This document shows positions 7,750 to 16,519 of a stretch of 64,000 nucleotides of DNA, piece after piece (the stretch's first letter is position 1; each line of letters opens with the position of its first letter). The translations under genes and the position numbers were made by a program. This DNA comes from Bacillota bacterium (GTDB lineage: Bacteria; Bacillota; Clostridia; Lachnospirales; Bianqueaceae), in assembly GCA_017442735.1 (NCBI GenBank), contig JAFRZE010000072.1:121838-185837 (forward strand), in the 5' to 3' direction. The notes below the pieces were generated by a model. The model saw only the letters and a program-made list of their open reading frames with translations, was not told the origin of the DNA and searched no databases.

Positions 7750-9954
7750 TCATGATCCGTCATTTTCTTCCGGCGTCGGGAAAATATACTCGAAGAAATC
7801 CGTATTCAGGATCACACCGCAATATTTCTGCTTATTGGAAACCGTCGCGTTGATCCGCTTTACATAGTCTTCCTGCGCGTTCATCTTCGGGTCTTTGGGG
7901 GTAAACACACCTGTAAAAGCGTCATAGACGCCTTTGGGCGTTTTCCAGTTTCCATAGCAGTCAAAGACCAGCGCCAGTTTCTTGGAGAAGACATCACGTC
8001 CCGGAAGGAGTCTGGAATCCCATTCACATCCGAAGAGGTTCAGCAGCGTCGGCAGGACATCGATCGCACAGACCGGATCCTCCACGACGATGGGATCTTC
8101 CTTCTCCAGACAGCCGGACCAGATGATCAGCTGATTCTGGTCTCGCTCAAGATACGTTTTGACGGTAAAACCATACAGCTCATTCAGATCATCCTTGTAG
8201 CCAAGGGCGTCATACCAGCCGAGCCCGTAGGGGAAATGGTCGCCAGAGATCACGATGACGGTATCGTCCGCCAGGCCGTCCTTTTCCAGCTGCTCGATCA
8301 AGTACTGCATGGAGTACTCCAGTTCCAGATTGGCGGCGAAGTAACACTGCACCTGGTAGCTGTAGGGAAGATCCTTGACTTCGTCATAGTGATAGTAGCA
8401 CTGGACATTGTCATTTTCCCGATACTCGTCGTGACCGCTGACCGTCATATAATAGATGTTGAACGGGCTCTTATCCTTATACATCGGATAGGTGCCGGTG
8501 AACATTTCCACATCGCTTTCCGCCCAGGTCTGAGTCACGAATTCTTCCATCCCGTTCCCCATGCCCATATAACCGTCAGAATAGCCAAGCCATTCATGGG
8601 TCAGATGGCGGTTGTAATACGTATAGCGGTGATTATGAAAAGCTTTTCCGTAATACCCTTCGCGGTCAAGAAAGCTTCCCATGGTATAGTAGTTGTTATG
8701 GCCGATGATCTCCATCATGGAATCGGATCCGTCGACAGGCAGCACGCCCATCAGATAGGAGCACTCTCCGCCGGTGGTCCCGCAGCTGTAGGACTGCGTA
8801 TAGTCCAGGAAATTGATGCCTCTGGTAGCCATCCGGTACAGTGTCGGCGTCAGGTCCTCACGAATCGCGTAGGAACAGAAGGCCTCCGCGCAGATGAGGA
8901 TGAGGTTTTTCCCTTTGAAAATGCCTGTCATCTGGTTGGTGTTGGAAGGCGTCTGCGAAGCGGCGTAGCGCAGCATATTGGCCACATAAGTGCTAGGCGC
9001 GTTCTCCGCCAGCGCTTCGAGATCTATATCCTGGACAGCCGGTATGACTTCCCAGGTTTCAGGAAGGATGCTTGGCTGTTTTTCTTCCGGTTCTTCCTCC
9101 GTCTGATCGTTTACATCCTGTTCCTCTACTACAGAAGCAGTCTCCGTTAGTTCTGAATCTTCGTCTTCCGGCTTTGTTTCTTCCACCGACGAGTCCTCCT
9201 GGGTCGGAGAATCCTCCCACTCTCCCAGGTCGTCCCATTCCTCTTCGATCTCCATCGATACGGCCATATCCGTATTTCCTTTGCGGATCAGATCCAGCCT
9301 AAGTCCTGTCATCAGTCCAAAACGGTCGACCCCGATGGCAAAGGAATAGTTTGCTTTATAAGATTTTTTCAGCTGCTCATTGTTTCGCATCACGATTTTG
9401 GTGCCCAGAAAAGCATCCACACAAACCATTGCGATACCAAAAAAGATGATCCATCTGGCCTTATGGGAGATCTTCCACTCGGAAGTTTCCATCAGTCGGG
9501 CAAAAAACAGAAGGTACAGAATGAGCGGTATAAAGAAAAGAAAAATATGCCAAAGACCTGATTTCGTAAAGATCATACGAAACGTCGCGCCGACAAAGTC
9601 CTGAACGATCCCTTTCGCGCCGCCGACGATCGTACGTATATCAAACAAGGTCTGAAATTTCTGAACAATAAAGAACTCTACAAGGAAAAGGACAGCGATG
9701 ATCGCCAGAAAGATCGAGTTGACCGTTTTGGCTACCCATCTCTTTCGAATGAAATAAGTCGGAAGATAAAGGAAACAGCCTAATACAAAAGAGTAAAGAA
9801 GCAGCATCAGAACGCCCACAGACGATCTTGTCTGAGAGACCGACTGATGAAAGATCATTTCCTGGAAAAACACACTGCCCGGAAAAAAGAGAAGTGCCAG
9901 CGGTACTTTGACAGTCGCCGGCATTTGATCGATCCATTGATTGATTTTTACCAT
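7750..9954 (-). CDS. LTA synthase family sulfatase-fold membrane protein
   Basis: A 734-residue membrane phosphoglycerol-transferase-like protein of the LtaS family, which polymerises glycerol-phosphate on the outer face of the membrane. About four to five hydrophobic segments fill residues 15-185. Residues ~235-300 are a strikingly acidic Glu/Asp/Ser/Thr-rich linker. The extracellular sulfatase domain begins at NLILICAEAF (metal ligand Glu), carries the presumed catalytic Thr in SCGTTGGE near 393, and has the metal motif SGDHFPYG further on. The start at 9954 is nine bases after the gap terminator, with GGGGG as the possible ribosome site. Substrate specificity (lipoteichoic acid or another glycerol-phosphate polymer) cannot be read from sequence. 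Confidence 0.87.
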   Translation of the reverse strand: MVKINQWIDQMPATVKVPLALLFFPGSVFFQEMIFHQSVSQTRSSVGVLMLLLYSFVLGCFLYLPTYFIRKRWVAKTVNSIFLAIIAVLFLVEFFIVQKFQTLFDIRTIVGGAKGIVQDFVGATFRMIFTKSGLWHIFLFFIPLILYLLFFARLMETSEWKISHKARWIIFFGIAMVCVDAFLGTKIVMRNNEQLKKSYKANYSFAIGVDRFGLMTGLRLDLIRKGNTDMAVSMEIEEEWDDLGEWEDSPTQEDSSVEETKPEDEDSELTETASVVEEQDVNDQTEEEPEEKQPSILPETWEVIPAVQDIDLEALAENAPSTYVANMLRYAASQTPSNTNQMTGIFKGKNLILICAEAFCSYAIREDLTPTLYRMATRGINFLDYTQSYSCGTTGGECSYLMGVLPVDGSDSMMEIIGHNNYYTMGSFLDREGYYGKAFHNHRYTYYNRHLTHEWLGYSDGYMGMGNGMEEFVTQTWAESDVEMFTGTYPMYKDKSPFNIYYMTVSGHDEYRENDNVQCYYHYDEVKDLPYSYQVQCYFAANLELEYSMQYLIEQLEKDGLADDTVIVISGDHFPYGLGWYDALGYKDDLNELYGFTVKTYLERDQNQLIIWSGCLEKEDPIVVEDPVCAIDVLPTLLNLFGCEWDSRLLPGRDVFSKKLALVFDCYGNWKTPKGVYDAFTGVFTPKDPKMNAQEDYVKRINATVSNKQKYCGVILNTDFFEYIFPTPEENDGS

Positions 9955-9963
9955 AAAGCCCCC

Positions 9964-9996
9964 AAAAAAGGGCTGCCCGGGTGGACAGCCCTTTTT
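9964..9996 (-). terminator. Rho-independent terminator after gap
   Basis: Minus-strand hairpin with arms AAAAAGGGCTG and CAGCCCTTTTT, followed by a run of six T. It lies 22 bases after the GAPDH stop codon. Its U-tract ends only about nine bases before the ATG of the sulfatase gene, so that gene has no room for its own promoter between terminator and start. Confidence 0.92.
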
Positions 9997-10017
9997 AGAA
10001 TGAGAGATTAGATCCTA

Positions 10018-11046
10018 TTACTTCAGTTCAGCGAAGTATTTGATCGTACGAACCATCTGGCTGGTGTAGCTGTTCTCGTTGTCGTACCATGAAACTACCT
10101 GTACCTGATAGGTATCGTCATCGATCTTGGCAACCATGGTCTGGGTCGCGTCGAACAGAGAACCATACTGCATTCCGATAACGTCGGAAGAAACGATGGG
10201 CTCTTCAGTGTAGCCGTAGGAAGCGCTGGAAGCAGCTTTCATAGCAGCATTGATTCCGTCTTTGGTGATGTCTTTGCCCTTAACGACAGCGACAAGCAGA
10301 GTGGTGGAACCGGTGCAGACCGGAACACGCTGAGCGGAACCGATCAGTTTGCCGTTCAGTTCGGGAATAACCAGGCCGATCGCTTTGGCAGCGCCGGTGC
10401 TGTTGGGAACGATATTGACAGCGCCTGCACGAGCACGGCGAAGGTCGCCTTTTCTGTGGGGGCCGTCAAGGATCATCTGGTCACCGGTGTACGCGTGAAC
10501 GGTGGTCATGATACCGGACTGGATCGGAGCATAGTCGTTCAGAGCTTTGGCCATGGGAGCCAGGCAGTTGGTCGTGCAGGAAGCGGCAGAAATGATCTGG
10601 TCTTCGGCAGTCAGTTCTTTCTCGTTAACGCTGAAGACGATGGTCTTCAGATCGTTGCCGGCGGGTGCAGAGATAACGACTTTCTTCGCACCGGCAGCGA
10701 TATGAGCCATGGATTTTTCCTTAGAGGTGTAGAAACCTGTGCACTCAAGCACTACATCCACATCCAGCTCGCCCCAGGGAGCATCTTTCGCGTCTTTGAT
10801 GGCATAGATCTTGATCTCTTTGCCGTCAACGATGATAGAATCATCAGTGGCTTCGACCGTGTGCTTGTTCTCGCCGATACGTCCGCAGAAGGAACCCTGA
10901 GCGGTATCATATTTCAGCAGATGAGCAAGCATCTTGGGGCTGGTCAGATCGTTGATAGCAACGACTTCATAACCCTCAGCCTCGAACATCTGACGGAAAG
11001 CCAGACGACCGATACGACCAAAACCATTAATAGCAACTTTTACCAT
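10018..11046 (-). CDS. gap: Type I glyceraldehyde-3-phosphate dehydrogenase
   Basis: GAPDH oxidises glyceraldehyde-3-phosphate to 1,3-bisphosphoglycerate with NAD in glycolysis, in the cytoplasm. The 342-residue protein begins [14 protein letters not shown] (Rossmann NAD fold) and has the active-site [10 protein letters not shown] block with Cys157. [20 protein letters not shown] and the C-terminal [14 protein letters not shown] are also family hallmarks. The ATG at 11046 is nine bases after GGAGG (11056-11060). A TTG three codons earlier is within the spacer and is less likely. The gene stands alone between its own promoter and a strong terminator. Confidence 0.97.
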   Translation of the reverse strand: MVKVAINGFGRIGRLAFRQMFEAEGYEVVAINDLTSPKMLAHLLKYDTAQGSFCGRIGENKHTVEATDDSIIVDGKEIKIYAIKDAKDAPWGELDVDVVLECTGFYTSKEKSMAHIAAGAKKVVISAPAGNDLKTIVFSVNEKELTAEDQIISAASCTTNCLAPMAKALNDYAPIQSGIMTTVHAYTGDQMILDGPHRKGDLRRARAGAVNIVPNSTGAAKAIGLVIPELNGKLIGSAQRVPVCTGSTTLLVAVVKGKDITKDGINAAMKAASSASYGYTEEPIVSSDVIGMQYGSLFDATQTMVAKIDDDTYQVQVVSWYDNENSYTSQMVRTIKYFAELK

Positions 11047-11091
11047 TGGAATCAACCTCCATTCAATTGTGGGATTAAGTTCTTCAGAAAT

Positions 11092-11120
11092 ATTTTACGA
11101 CAGGCAGGCATAATTGTCAA
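11092..11120 (-). promoter_or_regulatory. Sigma-A promoter of gap
   Basis: On the minus strand there is a consensus TTGACA at 11115-11120, a 17-base spacer, and TAAAAT at 11092-11097. The -35 box begins seven bases after the stop codon of the upstream isomerase gene (11128), and no terminator separates them. The leader to the gap start is about 40 bases and shows no obvious structure. Confidence 0.85.
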
Positions 11121-11127
11121 GAAGCAC

Positions 11128-12261
11128 TTACTCATGTTCACGCACATATTCCGCAAACAGATCATCATATCGGACGACTTCGGTTTCCTCCACCAGACGA
11201 TCCAGTTCCAGCGAAAGACGACGTGCCTTCAGCTCTTCTGTCAGCTCTGTTCTGTACTCGGCTTTTGCCAGAGATAACTGCCTGTCATATTCTTCCTTGT
11301 CCTTGTCTGTCGGCTGCCGGAAACCTGTGATCCGAACGATCAGATAACCGTACGGCGTCTCGATGATCGGCGAGATCTCTCCTATCTGTAGTGAGAAGAT
11401 CTGGTCTCTGACCGAACGGTCGATCTGTCCTTTATACACTTGTCCGAACCTTTCTTCCAAACAGGTGACTTCTCCCTGCTGGAAGACCGGGTTATCGGAA
11501 ACGGAAGCATTCTCGCCGAACTGCTTTGCCATGGTATAATAGTTTTTTGTGTCGATCCTTTCCCGGACAGACTTGGCGATCTCAAGGATCTGCTCCCTCT
11601 GGACCGCCGGATACATCGTCCATTCCCCTTCTACGAAGGTCCCTGTATAAAACATGATCGGCTCAAGGATAACTCTGGAAAGGTAATCGTTCATGGTCCG
11701 TGTATTGTCATAGACACCGAATTTCTCCGTCATACCGGACTGTATATCGTCTTCGATCTCACTGTACAGAAAACGCACATTGTGTTCATACCGATAAGCC
11801 AGATAATTATCTTCCGCTACTTTCGCCAGCGTCTCGTCATCGATCTCATGGATCCGGCAATATTCTTCACCCAGGTACTTTTTCAGCACTTCCTGAAGGC
11901 GCAGGATCTCTGCCTCCTCCGAGGAAGACACGCTGCCTGCCGCCTTTGCGGCTGCTTTGATCCGGATCACGGATTCCAGTACCCGGTCAAGCGCTGTCTG
12001 CCGCACGTCCACTCCCAGTACATCCAACGTCCAGATCTCCTCGCCGCCTTTTTGTTCGAACGCGTCTTCCATCAGACGGTAATAGATCATGGCTTCATTG
12101 ATATAGACAGCTTCCTGTTCGATCTCCAGCACCTTCAGCTTTTCCGGTTTCTGTCTTTCACGGATCCAGGCGAGAAACAAAACACCGAACATGATCACCA
12201 GAAAGAAAACCAGCACGACTCTTCCAAGAGGGGAGAAATAACGTTTTTTCGTTTCACTCAT
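11128..12261 (-). CDS. Membrane-anchored parvulin-type peptidyl-prolyl isomerase
   Basis: A 377-residue protein with a short cytoplasmic Lys/Arg start, one transmembrane segment (about residues 13-30, VVLVFFLVIMFGVLFLAW) and a long extracytoplasmic part. A SurA/PrsA-like N-terminal helical region precedes a rotamase domain at roughly 235-325 (RVRDQIFSLQIGEISPII-like pattern, ending in TPYGYLIVRITG). It probably helps fold exported proteins. There is no lipobox, so it is anchored by the helix and is not a PrsA lipoprotein. It overlaps mfd by eight bases; pth-mfd-foldase order is common in Clostridia. Confidence 0.85.
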   Translation of the reverse strand: MSETKKRYFSPLGRVVLVFFLVIMFGVLFLAWIRERQKPEKLKVLEIEQEAVYINEAMIYYRLMEDAFEQKGGEEIWTLDVLGVDVRQTALDRVLESVIRIKAAAKAAGSVSSSEEAEILRLQEVLKKYLGEEYCRIHEIDDETLAKVAEDNYLAYRYEHNVRFLYSEIEDDIQSGMTEKFGVYDNTRTMNDYLSRVILEPIMFYTGTFVEGEWTMYPAVQREQILEIAKSVRERIDTKNYYTMAKQFGENASVSDNPVFQQGEVTCLEERFGQVYKGQIDRSVRDQIFSLQIGEISPIIETPYGYLIVRITGFRQPTDKDKEEYDRQLSLAKAEYRTELTEELKARRLSLELDRLVEETEVVRYDDLFAEYVREHE

Positions 12262-15200
12262 TCTGTTCTTCCTGCCCTTCTTCCTGGATCCTCAGCGCGG
12301 AGATCTCTTTCATTTTCTTCAGGATATTGCCGAGCAGTACATCGTCCTTCGGACTATCCTGCACTCTCACCTGCAGCTTCGTCTGCCCAAGCCCCGTCAG
12401 CAGTTTCGCCTCCGCTTTATTCGCTAAAAGATAGGCCTGAAGCTTTTCAAAGTCGATCTTCGCGTCCTGTCTGAGCTTGAGGCTGAGTTGTCCCTTTGTG
12501 TACTCGATCACCTCGGCTCCGCTCATGTTCGCGAGAGATTTGATATAGGATATCATCAGGAGGTTGTGTACGCTCTGCGGCATATCCCCATAACGATCGA
12601 TCAGCTCATCGAACATCTCGTCATAGTCTTCCTCGCCGCGGATGACAGCGATCTTCTTGTAGGCTTCGAGCTTCTGCCGTTCGTTGCTGATATACGATGA
12701 TGGAATAAACGCGTCCACCTTGATGTAAACAGTGGTCTCAAAGGCTTCTTCCGGCGGCCTGTCACGAAGTGTATCCATGGCTTCCCTGAGCAGCTTGCAG
12801 TACAGGTCATAGCCGACAGCCCCCATGTGTCCATGCTGTTCCGGTCCCAGGATATTGCCCGCTCCGCGGATCTGCAGATCTCGGACAGCGATCTTAAAGC
12901 CGCTTCCGAAATCCGTAAACTCTCCGATCGCTTCCAGTCGTTTTTCCGCTGCCTCCGGCAGGACCTTTCCCTGTCGGTACAGGAAATAGGCGTAAGCCAG
13001 TCTGGTGGAACGTCCTACCCGTCCCCGCAGCTGATAGAGCTGAGAAAGGCCCATGGCATCCGCGTCCCGGACGATCAGCGTATTCGCGTTCGGGATATCC
13101 AGTCCCGTCTCGATGATCGTCGTACAGACCAGGACATCGATATCTCCTTCCACAAATCGCAGCATGACTTTTTCCAGCTGCCTCTCATCCATCTGTCCGT
13201 GCGCCACCTCGACTCTGGCTTCGGGGATCAGTTCCTGCAGTCGGTGCGCGGCCATTTCGATATTGTTCACACGATTGTACAGATAGAAGACCTGTCCCCC
13301 TCTTCCGAGTTCGCGATAGACAGCTTCCCTTACCATCTGCTCATCATCTTCCATGACATATGTCTGGACCGGGATCCTGTGCTGCGGCGCTTCTTCGAGA
13401 AGAGACATATCCCGCATCCCATTCAGGCTCATGTGGAGCGTCCTGGGGATCGGCGTGGCGGAAAGCGTCAATACGTCGACATCTTTTTTCATCGCCTTGA
13501 TCTTCTCCTTGTGAGAAACCCCGAACCGCTGTTCCTCATCCACGACGAGAAGTCCCAGATCTTTGAATTCCACATCCTTTGACAGGAGCCGGTGTGTTCC
13601 GATCACGATATCCACCGTTCCCGCTCTCAGTCCGGAAATGGTCTCTTTCATTTGTTTTGGCGTATTGAAACGGGACAAAAGCCCGACCGTCACCGGATAG
13701 TCTTTCATCCGGCTCACAAAGGTATTGTAATGCTGCTGGGCCAGGATCGTGGTAGGCGCCAGCAGTGCGACCTGTTTACTGTCCTGCACGGCTTTGAACG
13801 CGGCCCGGATCGCGATCTCCGTCTTTCCGTAACCCACATCGCCACAGATCAGACGATCCATGATATGATGGCTTTCCATATCGCGCTTCGTATCTTCAAT
13901 GGCCGCGATCTGGTCTTCCGTTTCTTCAAACGGGAAAGCGTCTTCGAACTCCCGCTGCCAAACGGTATCTTTTCCAAAAGGAAATCCGGCCCGGCTCTGC
14001 CGCTCCGCGTATAGGACCAGCAGATCTTCCGCCAGTTTACGGACGCTTTCCTTTACTTTCGCTTTGGTTCTTTGCCAGTCGTTTCCGCCCAGCTTGTTGA
14101 TCTTCGGCGCGGCATCCTCTCCCGCGACATATTTCTGCAGGATATCCAGAGATGTGGTCGGAACGTACAGCACGCCTCCGTCCTTATAGAGGATCTTGAA
14201 ATAATCCCTGCGTGAATTCTCGTCATCCATCTGTACGATGCCCTGATAGATCCCGACACCATGGTTCTCATGAACGACATAATCCCCTACCGACAGATCG
14301 CTGAAGTTCTCGATCCTTTCACCGGATTTGAACCTGCGCCTTCTTTTACTTTTTCCCCGTTTGCTTTTTTCTGCCATCTCCTGCATGGAAATGACATAGA
14401 ATTTGGCATCCGGATAGACGAATCCCCGTTTCAGGCTTCCTTTCGCGCAGACAACGGTACCGGGCTTGATATCTGAAGTAAAATCCTCAAATAAATAGGC
14501 GGGGATCTCCTCCTCTTTCAGCTGTGACACAGCCCTTTCCGCGCGAAGTCCGCTCTCGTACAAAAGGATCGTACTGTAGCCAAGAGAGATATTCGCTTTG
14601 ATCTCTTCCAGCAGCATACGCGGCTCGGAAGAAAGTACGTTGACCGAACGGCTGTTCACCCGCAGGATATCCTGGATATAGAAGGCGTCCTGCGTACTGG
14701 ATAAAAGGCTGCACAGAAATACCCGTGCATAAGACCTCATTTCTTCCTCGATCTCGTCAAAGTCGGGGAACATTTCCTTCTGGGACGGCAGCAGGTAACC
14801 ACCGCGAAGCCGTCCTTCCAGGCTTTGCGACAGTTCGTCTTTCAAAAGACGGATCCTCTCGCGGATCCTGGCCGGCTCCTGGAATATGAGCAGACTTTCC
14901 GGGTCGATATAATCCAGTATACTGACGGTCTCATCATAGAACAGATTGGTATAGCTTTCGAGTCCCCGCATCTTGCCGGAAGCCAGCCGGTTCAGAAAAT
15001 GCTCCGTCATTCCCCGGATCCGATCCGCTTCCTCTTCCAGCGAAAGACTTCGAAGAATCGCTTCTTCCTCTTCCATCTCCCGGCGGATCTTCCTGATACC
15101 CTCGTCCAGTTTATCTTCCTGGATCAGGATCTCTGATACCGGAAAGATCGTCACATATTCAAGTCGTTGCTGGGAGCGCTGAGTCTCCGCGTCCAGTACA

Positions 15201-15838
15201 CGGATCGAGTCGATCTCGTCCCCCCACAGTTCGATACGGACCGCGTTATCATCCGCCTCATCCTGCGCGATTGGGTAAATATCCACGATCCCGCCGCGTA
15301 CCGCGAACTGTCCGGGGCCTTCCACCTGATCGTTTCGCTCATATCCCATGAGCACCAGCCGGGGGATCAGTTCCTCCAGGGGCAGATCCTGGCCAATCCG
15401 TCGGCGGATCACAAAGCTTTCCCAGATCTTCTTGGGGATCAGCCGGTCATACAGCGCTTCGACAGACAAGACCAGCGTACTGACACGTCCTTCCCTGAGC
15501 GCGCGAAAGACCTTCATCCGGCTTTCTTCTATCGCCAGGCCCCGGACGTCTACACTATAAAACAGCGGATCCTTGGCCGGGAGGAAAAATGTCCCCTTCG
15601 GGTCGTAAAAACGCATCTCTTCCGCAACTTCCCTGGCCTTCAGGTCATTCGGTACGATGACAAGCAGCGGATGATGAGAGAAGTTCGCCAGTGCCTGTGA
15701 AAGATGATTCTGCACCGAATCACCCAATCCGCTGATCAGAAACGGCTTTTTATCCTTAATGTGGCTAAGTGCCGTTTCGATATAACTCTGATGCCGGATC
15801 GGACTGTAGATCCCATGCATCCTTTCATGTTCACTCAT
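12254..15838 (-). CDS. mfd: Transcription-repair coupling factor Mfd
   Basis: Mfd removes stalled RNA polymerase from DNA lesions and recruits UvrA. The 1194 residues match the family length. Seen in order are the UvrB-like N-terminal module, the CarD-like RNAP-interaction domain (SVGDYVVHENHGVGIYQGI near 515-535), and the helicase with Walker A GDVGYGKTEIAI, the DEEQRFGV box and SATPIPRTL. Motif VI (QLRGRVGRS) and the C-terminal TRCF domain follow. The start overlaps pth by eight bases with AAAGGA seven bases upstream. Confidence 0.97.
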   Translation of the reverse strand: MSEHERMHGIYSPIRHQSYIETALSHIKDKKPFLISGLGDSVQNHLSQALANFSHHPLLVIVPNDLKAREVAEEMRFYDPKGTFFLPAKDPLFYSVDVRGLAIEESRMKVFRALREGRVSTLVLSVEALYDRLIPKKIWESFVIRRRIGQDLPLEELIPRLVLMGYERNDQVEGPGQFAVRGGIVDIYPIAQDEADDNAVRIELWGDEIDSIRVLDAETQRSQQRLEYVTIFPVSEILIQEDKLDEGIRKIRREMEEEEAILRSLSLEEEADRIRGMTEHFLNRLASGKMRGLESYTNLFYDETVSILDYIDPESLLIFQEPARIRERIRLLKDELSQSLEGRLRGGYLLPSQKEMFPDFDEIEEEMRSYARVFLCSLLSSTQDAFYIQDILRVNSRSVNVLSSEPRMLLEEIKANISLGYSTILLYESGLRAERAVSQLKEEEIPAYLFEDFTSDIKPGTVVCAKGSLKRGFVYPDAKFYVISMQEMAEKSKRGKSKRRRRFKSGERIENFSDLSVGDYVVHENHGVGIYQGIVQMDDENSRRDYFKILYKDGGVLYVPTTSLDILQKYVAGEDAAPKINKLGGNDWQRTKAKVKESVRKLAEDLLVLYAERQSRAGFPFGKDTVWQREFEDAFPFEETEDQIAAIEDTKRDMESHHIMDRLICGDVGYGKTEIAIRAAFKAVQDSKQVALLAPTTILAQQHYNTFVSRMKDYPVTVGLLSRFNTPKQMKETISGLRAGTVDIVIGTHRLLSKDVEFKDLGLLVVDEEQRFGVSHKEKIKAMKKDVDVLTLSATPIPRTLHMSLNGMRDMSLLEEAPQHRIPVQTYVMEDDEQMVREAVYRELGRGGQVFYLYNRVNNIEMAAHRLQELIPEARVEVAHGQMDERQLEKVMLRFVEGDIDVLVCTTIIETGLDIPNANTLIVRDADAMGLSQLYQLRGRVGRSTRLAYAYFLYRQGKVLPEAAEKRLEAIGEFTDFGSGFKIAVRDLQIRGAGNILGPEQHGHMGAVGYDLYCKLLREAMDTLRDRPPEEAFETTVYIKVDAFIPSSYISNERQKLEAYKKIAVIRGEEDYDEMFDELIDRYGDMPQSVHNLLMISYIKSLANMSGAEVIEYTKGQLSLKLRQDAKIDFEKLQAYLLANKAEAKLLTGLGQTKLQVRVQDSPKDDVLLGNILKKMKEISALRIQEEGQEEQNE

Positions 15839-16409
15839 CGGCTTTTCCTTTGGTATTGTAGATGTTCATGGTCTTTTCGATCCCATTTGTAATGATGGAG
15901 ATCGCGGCGTCGGCTGCTTCATCGATCGTCCGGCTGATCTGTTCGATCTCTTCCTTTGAGAAGTGTGAAAGAACATAATCCGCCAGGTCCCATCCTTCCG
16001 GTTTTTCTCCCACGCCGATCCGTACCCGGGGAAAGTCCTGTGAACCGATCTCCGTGATGATGCTTTTCATTCCGTTGTGCCCTCCGGCACTGCCGCTTCG
16101 TCTTACCCGGATCGTCCCGAAGGGAAGCGAGACATCATCATAGATCACGATCACGTTTTCCGGCGGGATCTCAAAATAGTTCATCGTCTCTCTGACCGCC
16201 CGGCCGGAAAGATTCATATAGGTCATGGGACGGATCAGAACGACGCTCTCTCCTCCGATCTTTCCAAGGGAAACCATTGCCTGAAACTTCCCGTGTTCCA
16301 TGGGGAAATGTTCTTTTTCATGCACGCGAAAGGCCGCCTCGAAGCCGACATTATGTCTTGTCGCGGCGTACCGTCTCTCCGGGTTTCCCAATCCTGCAAT
16401 TAAGTACAT
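15831..16409 (-). CDS. pth: Peptidyl-tRNA hydrolase
   Basis: Pth releases peptides from peptidyl-tRNA that drops off ribosomes. The 192 residues include LIAGLGNPERRYAATRHNVG with the catalytic His19, the PMTYMNLSG block around 62-70, and IYDDVSLPFGTIRVRRSGSAGGHNG near 89-113. GGGAG lies six bases before the ATG at 16409. It is the first gene of the pth-mfd-isomerase operon, reading away from murC. Confidence 0.96.
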   Translation of the reverse strand: MYLIAGLGNPERRYAATRHNVGFEAAFRVHEKEHFPMEHGKFQAMVSLGKIGGESVVLIRPMTYMNLSGRAVRETMNYFEIPPENVIVIYDDVSLPFGTIRVRRSGSAGGHNGMKSIITEIGSQDFPRVRIGVGEKPEGWDLADYVLSHFSKEEIEQISRTIDEAADAAISIITNGIEKTMNIYNTKGKADE

Positions 16410-16444
16410 GGTAAACTCCCGATATGTTTTTTTGATAGAACTTT

Positions 16445-16473
16445 ATTTTATCATGAACCTGTGATATAATCAA
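16445..16473 (-). promoter_or_regulatory. Sigma-A promoter of pth-mfd operon, interlocked with murC promoter
   Basis: On the minus strand there is TTGATT at 16468-16473, a 17-base spacer, and TAAAAT at 16445-16450. Its -35 box overlaps the -10 box of the divergent murC promoter (16465-16470), so one polymerase bound here should exclude the other. Confidence 0.75.
16462..16470 (+). promoter_or_regulatory. Extended -10 promoter of murC
   Basis: On the plus strand TGATATAAT (16462-16470) combines the extended TGn element with a perfect TATAAT. No good -35 is seen at the right distance (16442-16447 reads TTTATT), which is usual for extended -10 promoters. The inferred start is near 16477, about 43 bases before the murC ATG. 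Confidence 0.72.
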
Positions 16474-16519
16474 TTAGTTATGCAGAACTTGTAAGGCTTT
16501 TTCAGGAGAAAAGGATCGA

